Assembly: GCA_903876875.1 (NCBI GenBank)
Contig: CAIRBT010000044.1
Coordinates: 1 to 52,424, forward strand
DNA length: 52,424 nt
Direction of reading: 5' to 3'
Source of the DNA: an uncultured Geobacteraceae bacterium
Lineage (GTDB): Bacteria > Desulfobacterota > Desulfuromonadia > Geobacterales > Pseudopelobacteraceae
The stretch's first letter is position 1. Each line of letters opens with the position of its first letter. Both the position numbers and the translations under genes were made by a program. The notes beneath the pieces were generated by a model, which made no database searches, had not been told where the DNA came from, and saw only the letters and a program-made list of their open reading frames with translations. Positions 43,227 through 52,412 of the stretch are shown here, in pieces.

Positions 43227-44576
43227 TCAAGTGTTACCCGGTGTAAGTGATTCAATGCGACAGGTCGCCCCACCATGGTGGAGGGTAAGTGACAGCAGAT
43301 CACCAACGTTGAGTGTTGAAACATCGGTAACAACGCCCCCGGTAGCTTCTCTGCTGGCAATGGCATACCCCCGTGCCAGTGTTTTAAGGGGCGAAAGCAC
43401 CTCTAAGCGAGCCGTATGTTCACCATACCGCTGACGATAGCTATCTATGCGCTGTTTTAAAAGGTGTTCGGAGCGCTCGGCAAGAAAAGCCACGTGCTGT
43501 TTCAGCAAAGCAGCTTTTCGGGAGGGATCATTATGCTGTAACGAAACATGCAGCCGTTCAAAGCGGTCACGCCGTTGGACACACGCCATGCGAAGCCCGG
43601 TTTCCAGCCTGCCGTTCAGGTCATCTAATCTCTGGGCAAGGTGCCCCAGCATGGTACGGGGATCATGAATCGCCCGCCGCAACCCTTCAAGGCGGTGGCC
43701 ATAGAGTGCCAGCAGCCCCCCCATGGATCTGCGCAGCCGGTGGGATAAGGATTCCAGCTGATTTCTCAACTCATCCACACTGGCAATAACCAACTCAGCC
43801 GCCGCCGATGGAGTGGCAGCACGCAGGTCGGCAACAAAATCACAGATGGTCCAGTCCGTCTCATGACCTACCGCAGAAATGACCGGAATCCGGGAATGGT
43901 ACACCGCCCGGGCCACCACCTCTTCGTTGAACGCCCAGAGATCCTCCAAGGAACCGCCCCCCCGGCCAACCAATATCACATCGACTTCGGCGAGTTCATT
44001 AAGCTCAATAACCGCCTGAGCGATCTCCCGGCCAGCCCCATCCCCCTGCACTCGTACCGGATAGAGTAGCACCTCCAGAGAGGCAAAACGCCGCTTCAGC
44101 ACCGTCAGAATATCCCGTATGGCCGCCCCGGTCGGTGAGGTGACAACGCCAATTTTCCGGGGAAAACGGGGAATCGGAACTTTGTGCTCTTCGGCGAAGA
44201 GACCTTCCCGTAACAGCTTGTCCTTCAACTGTGCAAAGGCCACCTGAAGTGCCCCCACACCGGCAGGTTCGGCATATTCACAGATCAACTGATACTCACC
44301 CCGCTGATCATAAACCGAGATACGCCCCCGTACGATCAGAGCCATACCGTCGTTCAGCCGGAATTTGAGGTTGCGAACCGCACTTTTAAACATGACGCAG
44401 CGCAGTTGTGCTCCGGCATCCTTGATGGTGAAATAGCAATGACCGGATGACGGGTAGGAAACATTGGACAGCTCACCCTGCACCCAGAGCTGCTCGAAGT
44501 TTTCCTCCAGCACCCCCCGGAGCAGTGCGGTCAGACGGCTCACCGTCAGTATGGTTTTTTCGGTAAAAATGTCCAA
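43227..44576 (-). CDS. xseA: Exodeoxyribonuclease VII large subunit
   Basis: XseA is the catalytic subunit of the single-strand-specific exonuclease VII. The 449-aa protein starts with the OB-fold nucleic-acid-binding domain (WVQGELSNVSYPSSGHCYFTIKD at about 31-53), followed by the catalytic core with VVTSPTGAAIRDIL, VGRGGGSLEDLWAFNEE and PVISAVGHETDWTICDFVADLRAATPSAAAEL in sequence. A long helical region runs from about 265 to 390. The length fits the family. It leads the xse-isp-dxs part of the long leftward operon, 39 bp after the TPM gene. Confidence 0.97.
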   Translation of the reverse strand: MDIFTEKTILTVSRLTALLRGVLEENFEQLWVQGELSNVSYPSSGHCYFTIKDAGAQLRCVMFKSAVRNLKFRLNDGMALIVRGRISVYDQRGEYQLICEYAEPAGVGALQVAFAQLKDKLLREGLFAEEHKVPIPRFPRKIGVVTSPTGAAIRDILTVLKRRFASLEVLLYPVRVQGDGAGREIAQAVIELNELAEVDVILVGRGGGSLEDLWAFNEEVVARAVYHSRIPVISAVGHETDWTICDFVADLRAATPSAAAELVIASVDELRNQLESLSHRLRRSMGGLLALYGHRLEGLRRAIHDPRTMLGHLAQRLDDLNGRLETGLRMACVQRRDRFERLHVSLQHNDPSRKAALLKQHVAFLAERSEHLLKQRIDSYRQRYGEHTARLEVLSPLKTLARGYAIASREATGGVVTDVSTLNVGDLLSLTLHHGGATCRIESLTPGNT

Positions 44577-44615
44577 ATTCAGTTAGCACCTTGTGCCCAC
44601 AGGACACGCCCAATC

Positions 44616-45539
44616 TCAATAATCATCGGAGGAACCCCCTCCGTCAAAACCGCCGCCACCACCGGAAAATCCACCCCCCCCCTCCGGGGGCCCAGCATTG
44701 CCACCACCTCCACCTCCGAAAAACCCGCCAATGAATCCGCCAAGAAAGCCACCGCTCAAACTGCCACCGGAACCACCTCCGCCGCCAAAACCTCCGCCAC
44801 CTTTAGAGAGTTTGACAACGGCACCGCTCAGCAGATACCCAACAATCCCCCCACCCACAGCAGCCAGTACAAGCATAACTTCACCGGTGCCGGGAAAAGC
44901 CACAGAGGTTACCAAGGGAAAACCAATCGCTCCGGCAACCGCACCGAGATAAAGCGACACCAACCCCATAATGGCAATTGCCACCAGAGTACCCAGCACC
45001 ATAACCACAAGTGAGGGGTGGTGCCTGACAGCGGTCTGGTTCCTGGTGACGTAACCATTCCCCGTAAATTCCCCTTTGGTTGCCGTGAGGATACTGTCAA
45101 TGCCGTGGGAAATGCCTGCATCAAAGTTATTATTTTTCAGATACGGTGCCATAACGTTGCGAATAATCTGTGCCGCAGCAACGTCGGGAAGCACCCCTTG
45201 TAATCCCTTCCCGACTTCGATACGCACCTTACGCTCACCCTTGGCAAGAAGCAGCAAAACGCCGTTATCCTTCCCCTTCACGCCCAACTGCCACCGTTCG
45301 GCGACACGAACAGCAACCTGGTCAATACCTTCCCCCTCCAATGAGGGGAGTGTAAGCAGGACAACCTGAGTGGAAGTTTCCCGCTCAAAGGCCGCCAGTT
45401 GCCGTTCCAACTGTAGACGAACGGGAGCGGAGAGCACCCCGGCAAGATCCGTGACCTGAGCGGTCAACGGGGGCACCTCAAGAGCCATCAACCGGAGCGG
45501 CATTACCAGCAGCAGTATGCAGAAAACGAGGGATTTCAT
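44616..45539 (-). CDS. TPM-domain membrane protein with glycine-rich tail (YgcG family)
   Basis: A signal peptide (about 1-19) leads into a TPM domain (about 25-150) with PPLTAQVTDLAGVLS, STQVVLLTLPSLEG and GVLLLLAKGERKVRIEVGKGLQG. Two transmembrane helices (about 173-200 and 215-240) follow, then a very glycine-rich end with GGGGFSGGGGGFDGGGSSDDY, typical of YgcG/TPM proteins. A C9 run at 44674-44682 falls in this tail. TPM proteins often accompany LemA, as here; functions proposed include phosphatase activity and photosystem or membrane-protein upkeep, none established for this type. Confidence 0.9.
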   Translation of the reverse strand: MKSLVFCILLLVMPLRLMALEVPPLTAQVTDLAGVLSAPVRLQLERQLAAFERETSTQVVLLTLPSLEGEGIDQVAVRVAERWQLGVKGKDNGVLLLLAKGERKVRIEVGKGLQGVLPDVAAAQIIRNVMAPYLKNNNFDAGISHGIDSILTATKGEFTGNGYVTRNQTAVRHHPSLVVMVLGTLVAIAIMGLVSLYLGAVAGAIGFPLVTSVAFPGTGEVMLVLAAVGGGIVGYLLSGAVVKLSKGGGGFGGGGGSGGSLSGGFLGGFIGGFFGGGGGGNAGPPEGGGGFSGGGGGFDGGGSSDDY

Positions 45540-45562
45540 ACCAACACCAACTGTTACCGCAC

Positions 45563-46147
45563 TCAGAACTTAACTTTAGGAGCTATCTTAGCCCCCTCAT
45601 CCGCCTTAAATGCTTCTTTCCGCTCCAGATGAAGCATCAGGGAGTTCGTTACTGAGTTCGGAAAGGTACGGATACTGGTGTTAAAGAACTGCACCGCATC
45701 GTTGTACCGTTCACGGGCCACGTTAATACGATTTTCCGTTCCTTCCAGCTGCTTTTGCAGATCCATGAAATTCTGATTGGCTTTCAGGTCGGGGTACTTT
45801 TCGGCAACCACCATAAGACGGGATAGTGCCCCGGAAAGCTCTCCCTGTGCCTGCTGGAATTTCTTCAGGGCAGCGGGATTTGCCAAGAGATCCTTTGTTA
45901 CCTGAGTAGAACCAACCTTGGCACGAGCCTCCGTAACGGCGGTAAAGGTATCCGCCTCATGCTTGGCATAGCCTTTCACAACCTCAACCAGATTGGGAAT
46001 CAGATCAGCCCGCCGCTGACATGACGATTCCACATTGCCCCAGGCGGCGATGACCGCCTCTTCGTTGGCCTGCATACTGTTGTAGCCACAACCGGCAAGC
46101 AGCATAAAAACCGCACACATTACCAATACTGAACCGAATCGTCCCAT
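45563..46147 (-). CDS. LemA family lipoprotein
   Basis: From ATG 46147 the 194-aa protein has a signal sequence with lipobox LLAGC (Cys20) and a LemA core: YNSMQANEEAVIAAWGNVES, RADLIPNLVEVVKGYAKHE, LMVVAEKYPDLKANQNFMDLQ and NVARERYNDAVQFFNTSIRTFPNS in separate pieces. LemA proteins form long helical structures at the membrane with unknown function. A GGAGG Shine-Dalgarno lies 7 nt before the ATG, whereas the longer frame from 46180 begins with a Cys/Tyr-rich stretch unlike any LemA. It precedes the TPM gene by 23 bp, the usual LemA-TPM pair. Confidence 0.93.
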   Translation of the reverse strand: MGRFGSVLVMCAVFMLLAGCGYNSMQANEEAVIAAWGNVESSCQRRADLIPNLVEVVKGYAKHEADTFTAVTEARAKVGSTQVTKDLLANPAALKKFQQAQGELSGALSRLMVVAEKYPDLKANQNFMDLQKQLEGTENRINVARERYNDAVQFFNTSIRTFPNSVTNSLMLHLERKEAFKADEGAKIAPKVKF

Positions 46148-46189
46148 ACCATATCCTCCGTAATAGCAGTTGTAGCACACGGCAGTGCG

Positions 46190-46453
46190 TCAGCAGACGT
46201 CCCCGCCGTAGCGTATTTTCAAGTATGTTAGCACAACATTACAAATCAGCGGAGTAATATTGGCTAGAATCAGTGGCATATCTGAGATTAAAATGCCATA
46301 GACCATCCAAAGTGCCACACCAAGTGCCAGAAGCAGCGGCTGCCAAATGGAAATATCCCGCACATGGTGCGTTTTCATGGTTTTAATTACTTGAGGTATG
46401 GCTGCGACACTGGTAAGAGCACCGGCCACCATACCGATGGTTGTGGGGGTCAC
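46190..46453 (-). CDS. SemiSWEET-type (MtN3/PQ-loop) transporter
   Basis: An 87-aa three-helix protein has the PQ-loop sequence AAIPQVIKTMKTHHVRDIS at about 17-36. The remaining helices are at about 41-58 and 60-80, with NVVLTYLKIRYG at the end. SemiSWEETs dimerise to form a sugar facilitator; the substrate here is unknown. The start codon overlaps the trmJ stop by 4 bp, so translation is probably coupled. It is the smallest gene of the operon. Confidence 0.85.
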   Translation of the reverse strand: MTPTTIGMVAGALTSVAAIPQVIKTMKTHHVRDISIWQPLLLALGVALWMVYGILISDMPLILANITPLICNVVLTYLKIRYGGDVC

Positions 46454-47184
46454 GACCGTTTTCTCCCGTCAAAAGCCGAGCTTGCCCAGTCGATCTGGGT
46501 CAACATACCGCGCAGCACGGTCACTTCACGACTGTCAAGACTGGCACGAAAAAAGACTCTTCTGAGTGAACGCATCATATGGGCCGGATTCTGATCGTTC
46601 AAAAAACCGATTTTACCCAGAGTGGCATCTAAATGGGCAAAAAAAGCCTCCATCTCGGCAGAGTGGGCAAGATCGAGGGGACGACCGCCACCGGGCGATT
46701 CCGACGCCTTACCCAGCTCATAACAGAACAGCAGCACCGACTGCGCCAGATTCAGGGAACCATATTCCGCTGAAGTTGGAATGGTAGCATGCCAACGGCA
46801 CTGGGACAATTCATCGGTGGTAAGGCCGCTGTCCTCACGGCCAAACACCACCGCTGCCCGACACTCCGGAGCTGCATGTTCTCGAAAATGCCCGGCAACC
46901 TCGGCTGGCGAGAGAATTTCCTGGCGGTATTTACCATGACGACGGGTAGTACCCACGGTTAGGGTACAATCAGCCAGTGCCGAGGCCAGATCGGGAAATA
47001 CCGTGGCCGACTCAAGAAGGTCACGGGCGGCAACGGCAAATTTAAGAGACTCGGAGTCAAAGCGATCACACCCTTTGACAATTCTCAGCTGATTAAACCC
47101 CATATTCTTCATGGCACGACAGGTCATACCGATATTGCCGGGTGACTGTGGTTCCACCAGTACGATTACAATGTCATTATTCAC
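46450..47184 (-). CDS. trmJ: tRNA (cytidine/uridine-2'-O-)methyltransferase TrmJ-like (SpoU family)
   Basis: TrmJ methylates the ribose of tRNA position 32. The SPOUT fold shows the three motifs: VLVEPQSPGNIGMTCRAMKNMG at about 8-29, AVVFGREDSGLTTDELSQC at about 110-128 and PTSAEYGSLNLAQSVLLFCYE at about 136-156. The C-terminal extension (about 170-244) is typical of TrmJ rather than shorter TrmL. Length is 244 aa. It overlaps DedA upstream and SemiSWEET downstream by 4 bp each. TrmH-like assignment is the alternative. Confidence 0.9.
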   Translation of the reverse strand: MNNDIVIVLVEPQSPGNIGMTCRAMKNMGFNQLRIVKGCDRFDSESLKFAVAARDLLESATVFPDLASALADCTLTVGTTRRHGKYRQEILSPAEVAGHFREHAAPECRAAVVFGREDSGLTTDELSQCRWHATIPTSAEYGSLNLAQSVLLFCYELGKASESPGGGRPLDLAHSAEMEAFFAHLDATLGKIGFLNDQNPAHMMRSLRRVFFRASLDSREVTVLRGMLTQIDWASSAFDGRKRS

Positions 47185-47816
47185 AGTAACTTCCTTCGTA
47201 TTGTCCGTAGAGCTCGAATCCGCCCGAGCCGCTCCCTGACCGGTATTTTAAGTTTCCAGACCTGATAGGCATGTATGCACCAAGCCATCCCCATGACAGT
47301 GCAGAGAGCCAGAATAAGGTGCTGTTCATAATTCCCCGCCTGTTCCAAAAATAGTGAGGCACTTTTGCCAAACAGGTACCCCCCCAGCGAAAACAAGACC
47401 GCCCACACCAAGGCACTCGCAAGGTTTATCATGAGAAAGGTACGAGGAGCAAGAGTAGTGATACCAAGAATTATCGGTAGTACAATCCTGAAACCATAGG
47501 TAAAGCGGGAGAGAAACGCTACCAAATTACCATATTTCTCCATCATTTTGATGGCATAGCGTGATTTCCGGGCAATAAAATGAAATCGTCTGAGTAACCG
47601 TCGTCCCTGATAACGCCCAAGGGAAAAATAACATTGATCACCACAGAACGAGCCGAGCCAAGCGATACCGATGACAGCATAAATATTCAGATACCCCTGA
47701 AACGCCAAAAAACCGGCCAGAAGCAGTATGGTTTCCCCTTCCAGAAACGTGCCGACACAGAGAACCCAGTAGCCATGCAGTTCGAGGTATTCCCGTAAAA
47801 AATGCTGAATATGCAC
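47181..47816 (-). CDS. DedA family membrane protein
   Basis: DedA proteins (SNARE-associated Golgi fold) act in membrane homeostasis, with evidence in other species for undecaprenyl-phosphate flipping. The 211-aa sequence has the characteristic GTFLEGETILLLAG, SFCGDQCYFSLGRYQGRR and FLSRFTYGFRIVLPIILGI segments and several membrane helices. I start at GTG 47816, which has AGGGG about 7 nt upstream, over GTG 47840. It opens the long leftward operon that ends with dxs. Isoprenoid lipid carrier metabolism gives a loose link between DedA and ispA/dxs. Confidence 0.88.
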   Translation of the reverse strand: MHIQHFLREYLELHGYWVLCVGTFLEGETILLLAGFLAFQGYLNIYAVIGIAWLGSFCGDQCYFSLGRYQGRRLLRRFHFIARKSRYAIKMMEKYGNLVAFLSRFTYGFRIVLPIILGITTLAPRTFLMINLASALVWAVLFSLGGYLFGKSASLFLEQAGNYEQHLILALCTVMGMAWCIHAYQVWKLKIPVRERLGRIRALRTIRRKLL

Positions 47817-47923
47817 CGATAGCCCCTGTTTTCCGCACACTCTACCGTAAGAAAAGTCTATTCAGAATGAAATACTGAAATCGGAGGGATTCATCGTAAT
47901 AAGCGGTGAAATACAAAAGATGA

Positions 47924-47960
47924 CTTGTTACCGGGGCAGCAGAAGAGCCCCGGTAACAAG
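47924..47960. terminator. 14-bp perfect hairpin after the ferritin-like gene
   Basis: CTTGTTACCGGGGC (47924-47937) pairs with 47947-47960 around a 9-nt loop. On the minus strand it is followed by an AGTCATCTTTTG tail, so it probably terminates the ferritin-like transcript 10 bp past the stop. Confidence 0.8.
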
Positions 47961-47970
47961 CAATCGGTTA

Positions 47971-48444
47971 TCAATTTTCAGCAAAAAAGTGCTGTTCGTA
48001 GAGGTCTTCCAGTGCCTGGAGATGACGACTCTCCTCCTGATGGAACTTTGCAAACAACTTTCCCATGGGTGCTCCGGCACAGCCACTGGAAACTCTGCTG
48101 TAGAAATCGACAGCACCCCGCTCCAGATGAATGGCATAAATGAGAGCTTCCCTGACACCCGACTGGGGACCCAACGGCTCTTTTTTCAGCACATAATCAA
48201 GGTGCATGGTTGGAATCGGTTGATCAAGATCGGCACCACCATCCATGTGCCCCTCAAGCAACGCCTTCTCCAGTTGCTGCTTGTGATCCAGTTCATCAAG
48301 GGCATTCTCACGGAGAAGCTCCTTTGCCCCTTTGTGGGTTATCTGACGAATGGCCACCAGATAATTGCGAAAGCCTTCTGTCTCCATTTCGATGGCCATT
48401 TCCAGCGCAGCATCGAATGTATAACAAACCTGAGCATTGTCCAC
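47971..48444 (-). CDS. Ferritin-like/rubrerythrin-type di-iron protein
   Basis: The 157-aa four-helix protein shows paired carboxylate/histidine motifs of ferritin-like proteins: AIEMETEGFRNY (helix 1), LDELDHKQQLEK with ExxH (helix 2), AIHLERGAVDFY (helix 3) and QEESRHLQALE with the second ExxH (helix 4). It lacks the C-terminal rubredoxin domain of classical rubrerythrin, so it is the erythrin-like or sulerythrin-like short form. It likely handles peroxide or iron. It starts 2 bp after the cyclophilin stop and is cotranscribed with it. Confidence 0.85.
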   Translation of the reverse strand: MDNAQVCYTFDAALEMAIEMETEGFRNYLVAIRQITHKGAKELLRENALDELDHKQQLEKALLEGHMDGGADLDQPIPTMHLDYVLKKEPLGPQSGVREALIYAIHLERGAVDFYSRVSSGCAGAPMGKLFAKFHQEESRHLQALEDLYEQHFFAEN

Positions 48445-48446
48445 GA

Positions 48447-48968
48447 TTACCCCTCCTGTTCAATCAACCGTGCCGATATAATGAAGACAGGCTCCAGCGG
48501 CACATCAGAATGCCCCCCCTTGTTACCGGTTTTCACAACACGAATTTCATCTACCACTTCCAGCCCTTCAAGAACCTGGCCAAAAACACAGTAACCGAAA
48601 TCATCATCACGCTTTCCCTTATGATCGAGGAAGCCGTTATCAACAGTATTAATGAAAAACTGGCAGGTGGCCGAATCAACAACAGACGTACGAGCCATGG
48701 CCAGGGTGCCCCGGGTATTCTTCAGGCCATTTGTCGCTTCGTTCTTGATGGCAAACTTGGTCTTCTTGGAAACCATATTTTCATCCATACCGCCACCCTG
48801 CACCATAAAACCCGGGATGACACGATGGAAAATAAGACCGTCATAATGGCAATCCTTGACATATGACAGAAAGTTTCTGACGGAAATCGGTGCTTTTGCT
48901 TTAAACAGTTCAATCTTGATTGGCCCCATGGATGTTTCAAGTAATACCTGCGGATTTTGCTCTGACAT
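48447..48968 (-). CDS. ppiB: Cytoplasmic cyclophilin-type peptidyl-prolyl isomerase
   Basis: This 173-aa cyclophilin has no signal peptide, unlike the one at 22665. The core shows [17 protein letters not shown] with the catalytic Arg, [12 protein letters not shown] and [18 protein letters not shown]. An insert of Lys-rich sequence ([14 protein letters not shown]) is standard for the prokaryotic PpiB type. A GGAGG Shine-Dalgarno is near the ATG, and the gene is followed after 2 bp by the ferritin-like gene. Confidence 0.94.
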   Translation of the reverse strand: MSEQNPQVLLETSMGPIKIELFKAKAPISVRNFLSYVKDCHYDGLIFHRVIPGFMVQGGGMDENMVSKKTKFAIKNEATNGLKNTRGTLAMARTSVVDSATCQFFINTVDNGFLDHKGKRDDDFGYCVFGQVLEGLEVVDEIRVVKTGNKGGHSDVPLEPVFIISARLIEQEG

Positions 48969-49032
48969 AGTAATTCCCTCCGATATAATGTGGTTATGGT
49001 CTCTAACCGGTAGTACGCCTTTGATACAACAA

Positions 49033-50019
49033 CTACTGAATTCTCAGTACAATCTTCCCAAAATGCTTGTCTTCTTCCATCATACGGTGGGCATCGGCCA
49101 CCTGGTCGATAGTAAAGACCTTTTCGATGATCGGCACGATGGTACGGTCGGCAAACTTCGGCAGGGCACGGCGGGTAAACTCGGCAACGATCTCCCCCTT
49201 TTCCTTCACCGGACGGGAGCGGAGCACACTGCCGATAATCTGCTGACGCTTGACCATCATAAGTGCCAGATTAAGCTCGGCCTTGATACCACTGACCACC
49301 CCGATAATCACCAGACGCCCTTTATAGCCAAGGGAATTCATATTGGGTGCAAGATATTTGGCACCCACATGGTCGAGGATCAGATCAACCCCTTTCTTGG
49401 CGGTATACTCCTTCACCACTTCGGTAAAATCGGGAGTTTCCTGGAAATTAATCAGGCAGTTGGCACCAAGCTCCTTCACCCGCTCCAGCTTTGCCCCCGA
49501 AGCGGTGACAATCAATTTACTGGCCGGTGTCAGGGCACGGGATAGTTGCACCGCCGCCGTATTCACCCCGCCGCCGCCACCATGTAAAATGGCGGTCTGA
49601 CCATCGGCAAATTCACCAATCATAAACACATTCAAAAACGCAGTAATATATGATTCACAGACACAAGCCGCCTCTTCAAAGCTCATGTTTTCCGGAATTT
49701 TCATCAGATGTGATGCATAGGCCACGGCGAATTCGGCATACCCTCCCCCGCCAACCAGTGTCATAACCCGCTCACCCACCTGCCAGCCGGTAACACCGGC
49801 ACCCAGCTCCTCGATGGTACCAGCAACTTCAAGCCCAAGAATTTCCGAATCACCGGCCGGTGGTGTATACTTCCCCTCACGCTGCACCAGATCGGGACGA
49901 TTGATGGAAGTTGCCATAACCTTGACCAGCACCTGACCCTCTGCTGGAACCGGCTTTGGAGCCTCACCAACCGTCAATACATCCACACTCCCAAAAGCAC
50001 TCATCAACACAGCTTTCAT
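49033..50019 (-). CDS. NADPH:quinone oxidoreductase, zinc-independent MDR family
   Basis: The 328-aa medium-chain dehydrogenase/reductase resembles QOR/zeta-crystallin and PIG3 types: [19 protein letters not shown] at about 34-52, [12 protein letters not shown] at about 57-68, [18 protein letters not shown] at about 116-133 and the NADPH loop [20 protein letters not shown] at about 143-162. Zinc ligands are absent. It probably reduces quinones or enoyl substrates. It is 64 bp upstream of the cyclophilin gene, so a separate promoter is possible, and divergent from surE. Confidence 0.88.
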   Translation of the reverse strand: MKAVLMSAFGSVDVLTVGEAPKPVPAEGQVLVKVMATSINRPDLVQREGKYTPPAGDSEILGLEVAGTIEELGAGVTGWQVGERVMTLVGGGGYAEFAVAYASHLMKIPENMSFEEAACVCESYITAFLNVFMIGEFADGQTAILHGGGGGVNTAAVQLSRALTPASKLIVTASGAKLERVKELGANCLINFQETPDFTEVVKEYTAKKGVDLILDHVGAKYLAPNMNSLGYKGRLVIIGVVSGIKAELNLALMMVKRQQIIGSVLRSRPVKEKGEIVAEFTRRALPKFADRTIVPIIEKVFTIDQVADAHRMMEEDKHFGKIVLRIQ

Positions 50020-50192
50020 ACCTACACCTCCTGTTACTATATTAATTATAGATTACCACAACATTGAAACTTGATTGTATAGCGACTTACGACGACTTTG
50101 TAAACACAAAACAGGGGTAAGAGCAGCTTGCTTTGCGGAGATAATTCTGCGATAACGTTCACTACCCGAACGAAAACAGAGAGGAACCACTC

Positions 50193-50936
50193 ATGAATAT
50201 CATGGTAACTAATGATGACGGCATACACGCCGTCGGAATCCGGGCACTGGCAGAGGCGATGACTGCACTTGGCACCGTAACCGTTGTGGCACCGGATCGG
50301 GAAAAAAGTGCGGTGGGTCACTCCTTAACACTCCACTCCCCACTCCGTATCCTTGAACTCCGCCCAGGGTGGTATGCCGTTGACGGCACACCGACAGACT
50401 GTGTAAACATGGGGGTACACAACATGCTCCCCGCCACCCCCGACCTGGTGGTATCCGGCATAAACCACGGTGCCAACCTCGGTGATGACGTCACCTACTC
50501 CGGTACGGTGGCGGCGGCCATGGAGGCCAATCTCATGGGCATCCCGGCCATCGCCTTCTCGTTGGCTACCTTTGAAGCAAGTGACCATTTCACCGCTGCG
50601 GCTCAGGTTGCGGTCAAAATCGCCCGTCAGGTTATCACCAACGGTCTCCCCGGCGACACCTTTTTGAACGTCAACATACCCAACTGCCCGCTCAGTGACA
50701 TGGGGCCACCGGTCATAACCCGCCAGGGGAAGCGGTCTTTTATTGGTAAAATAATTGACAAGACCGATCCCCGGGGGCGTAAATATTACTGGATGGGCAG
50801 TGAAGAACCACACCTGAATGATGAACCGGGCACCGACTTCCACGCCATAAACCGCAGACAGGTTTCCATAACACCCTTGCATCTTGATCTTACAAACCAC
50901 AAGTCGTTGAAAATTCTTGCCGGTTGGAGCTTTTGA
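50193..50936 (+). CDS. surE: 5'/3'-nucleotidase SurE
   Basis: SurE is a metal-dependent nucleoside monophosphate phosphatase of stationary-phase survival. The signature TNDDGIHA is at 6-13 (Asp8-Asp9 bind metal), with DREKSAVGHSLTL, SGINHGANLGDDVTYSGTVAAAMEA in the family positions. Length is 247 aa. A GAGGAACC Shine-Dalgarno precedes the ATG. It leads the rightward set surE-pcm; surE and pcm adjacency is a conserved arrangement in proteobacteria. Confidence 0.97.
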   Translation: MNIMVTNDDGIHAVGIRALAEAMTALGTVTVVAPDREKSAVGHSLTLHSPLRILELRPGWYAVDGTPTDCVNMGVHNMLPATPDLVVSGINHGANLGDDVTYSGTVAAAMEANLMGIPAIAFSLATFEASDHFTAAAQVAVKIARQVITNGLPGDTFLNVNIPNCPLSDMGPPVITRQGKRSFIGKIIDKTDPRGRKYYWMGSEEPHLNDEPGTDFHAINRRQVSITPLHLDLTNHKSLKILAGWSF

Positions 50937-50941
50937 CCATC

Positions 50942-50970
50942 TGGACATTCAACCAATCTCCTGTTATAGT
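50942..50970 (+). promoter_or_regulatory. Possible promoter of pcm
   Basis: TGGACA (50942-50947) and TATAGT (50965-50970) are 17 bp apart, just after the surE stop. This would allow pcm transcription independent of surE. Confidence 0.5.
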
Positions 50971-51029
50971 TCCGGCGCACAAGATTTGCCACTAACGGTC
51001 ATCGGCACATATCACCAGGGGAGCTCTCT

Positions 51030-51683
51030 TTGAACTTCGAAATTGCCCGAAAAAAAATGGTTCAGGAACAGATTGTGGGGCGTGACATTCAGGATCGTCG
51101 TGTGATTGATGCTATGTTGAGCATACCGCGCCATATTTTTGTCCAGGAAGCCTTTGCTGCCCAAGCCTATAACGACAAGGCACTACCCATCGGTGAAAAA
51201 CAGACCATCTCCCAGCCCTACATTGTAGCCCTGATGTCCGAACAGTTGGCTCTGACCGGCAGAGAAAAAGTGTTGGAAATCGGCACCGGTTCCGGTTACC
51301 AGACGGCACTTCTCGCCAGGTTGGCTGACAGAGTTTTTTCAGCCGAGCGTATTCGGCCCCTCGCCCTCCGTGCCCGCAAATGTCTTGATTCACTCAAGCT
51401 CTTTAACGTACAACTACGCATCAATGATACCGATGGCAGCCCCATCGGCTGGGAAGAGGAAGCCCCCTTTGATGCTATCATCGTCACCGCCGGTGCACCA
51501 GCCATACCAACCATCCTCACCGACCAGCTTGCCCGGGGGGGACGTTTGGTCATTCCAGTCGGCAGTGACTCCACGCAGCAGCTTCTAACCATCATTAAGG
51601 ATGAAAACGGTGACCTGTTCCAGGCACCCACTGTTGAATGCCGCTTTGTACCTCTCATCGGCAAACAGGGGTGGCAAGTCTAA
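51030..51683 (+). CDS. pcm: Protein-L-isoaspartate O-methyltransferase
   Basis: Pcm methylates isoaspartate residues for repair of aged proteins. The SAM motif [14 protein letters not shown] is at about 82-95, preceded by [16 protein letters not shown] at about 59-74, both diagnostic. The 217-aa length is normal. The start is TTG at 51030, chosen because GGGGAG lies 7-8 nt upstream and the protein begins with [14 protein letters not shown] as in the family. It lies 93 bp after surE. Confidence 0.96.
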   Translation: MNFEIARKKMVQEQIVGRDIQDRRVIDAMLSIPRHIFVQEAFAAQAYNDKALPIGEKQTISQPYIVALMSEQLALTGREKVLEIGTGSGYQTALLARLADRVFSAERIRPLALRARKCLDSLKLFNVQLRINDTDGSPIGWEEEAPFDAIIVTAGAPAIPTILTDQLARGGRLVIPVGSDSTQQLLTIIKDENGDLFQAPTVECRFVPLIGKQGWQV

Positions 51684-51758
51684 TCACTTGAAGTGATGGC
51701 TCCCTGTCGGTCGCACCGAAAGACAAATCAGTAACCACACATAAAAGGAGTCACCCAG

Positions 51759-52274
51759 ATGAATGACCTGAAAAATATTATCCGCGACATCCCCGATTTC
51801 CCCAAGAAGGGGATCATTTTCAAAGACATCACCACGCTGCTCCAGGATGCGCCATCATATCAGAAGATGATCGACCTGATATCCCACCGCTACATAGGGA
51901 AGCGAATTGACAAAGTTGTCTGCGTGGAAGCGCGGGGTTTCATCATCGGTTCCGCCCTTGCGTATAAACTCTGTGCCGGCGTCGTACTGGTTCGGAAACC
52001 GGGCAAACTCCCATCCGAAACCTTCAGCAAAACCTACGACCTTGAATACGGCACCGACACCCTTGAGATTCACAAGGATGCCATCAAACCGGGAGAACGA
52101 GTCCTGATCGTCGACGATCTCCTTGCAACCGGCGGCACCATGGCGGCAGTGGTTGATATGATTCAGAGCATGGGTGGAGAAATCGTTGAATGTTGTTTCA
52201 TGGCAGAGCTTGATTTTCTTGAGGGGAGCAAACGGTTGCCGAAAGGAAAAGTTTTTTCGCTACTACACTTTTAA
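51759..52274 (+). CDS. apt: Adenine phosphoribosyltransferase
   Basis: Apt salvages adenine to AMP with PRPP. The family start [25 protein letters not shown] (two pieces), [24 protein letters not shown] and the PRPP loop [16 protein letters not shown] (about 112-127) are all present. Length is 171 aa, normal. An AAAGGAG Shine-Dalgarno precedes the ATG. It ends 61 bp before tRNA-Arg; an 8-bp hairpin (CTGAAGTG, 52294-52301, with 52317-52324) lies between them. Confidence 0.97.
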   Translation: MNDLKNIIRDIPDFPKKGIIFKDITTLLQDAPSYQKMIDLISHRYIGKRIDKVVCVEARGFIIGSALAYKLCAGVVLVRKPGKLPSETFSKTYDLEYGTDTLEIHKDAIKPGERVLIVDDLLATGGTMAAVVDMIQSMGGEIVECCFMAELDFLEGSKRLPKGKVFSLLHF

Positions 52275-52335
52275 ATGCCCCAAAGGGGTTGAACTGAAGT
52301 GACATCTCTGCTATACCACTTCAGCTTTGACATAC

Positions 52336-52412
52336 GTCCCCGTAGCTCAGCAGGATAGAGCACTTCCCTCCTAAGGAAGGGGCCGGTCGTTCGAATCGAC
52401 TCGGGGACGCCA
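52336..52412 (+). tRNA. tRNA-Arg (anticodon CCU)
   Basis: Acceptor GTCCCCG/CGGGGAC with discriminator G, D-arm TAGCTCAGCAGGATAGAGCA, anticodon loop CTCCTAA between CTTCC and GGAAG (anticodon CCT), T-loop GTTCGAATC and encoded CCA at 52410-52412. The gene is complete, 12 bp before the window edge. Confidence 0.96.

Noticed and set aside
47920-48866. Rightward ORFs of 218-224 aa across the ferritin-like and cyclophilin genes
   Set aside because: Both overlap fully supported leftward genes and have translations without recognisable structure.
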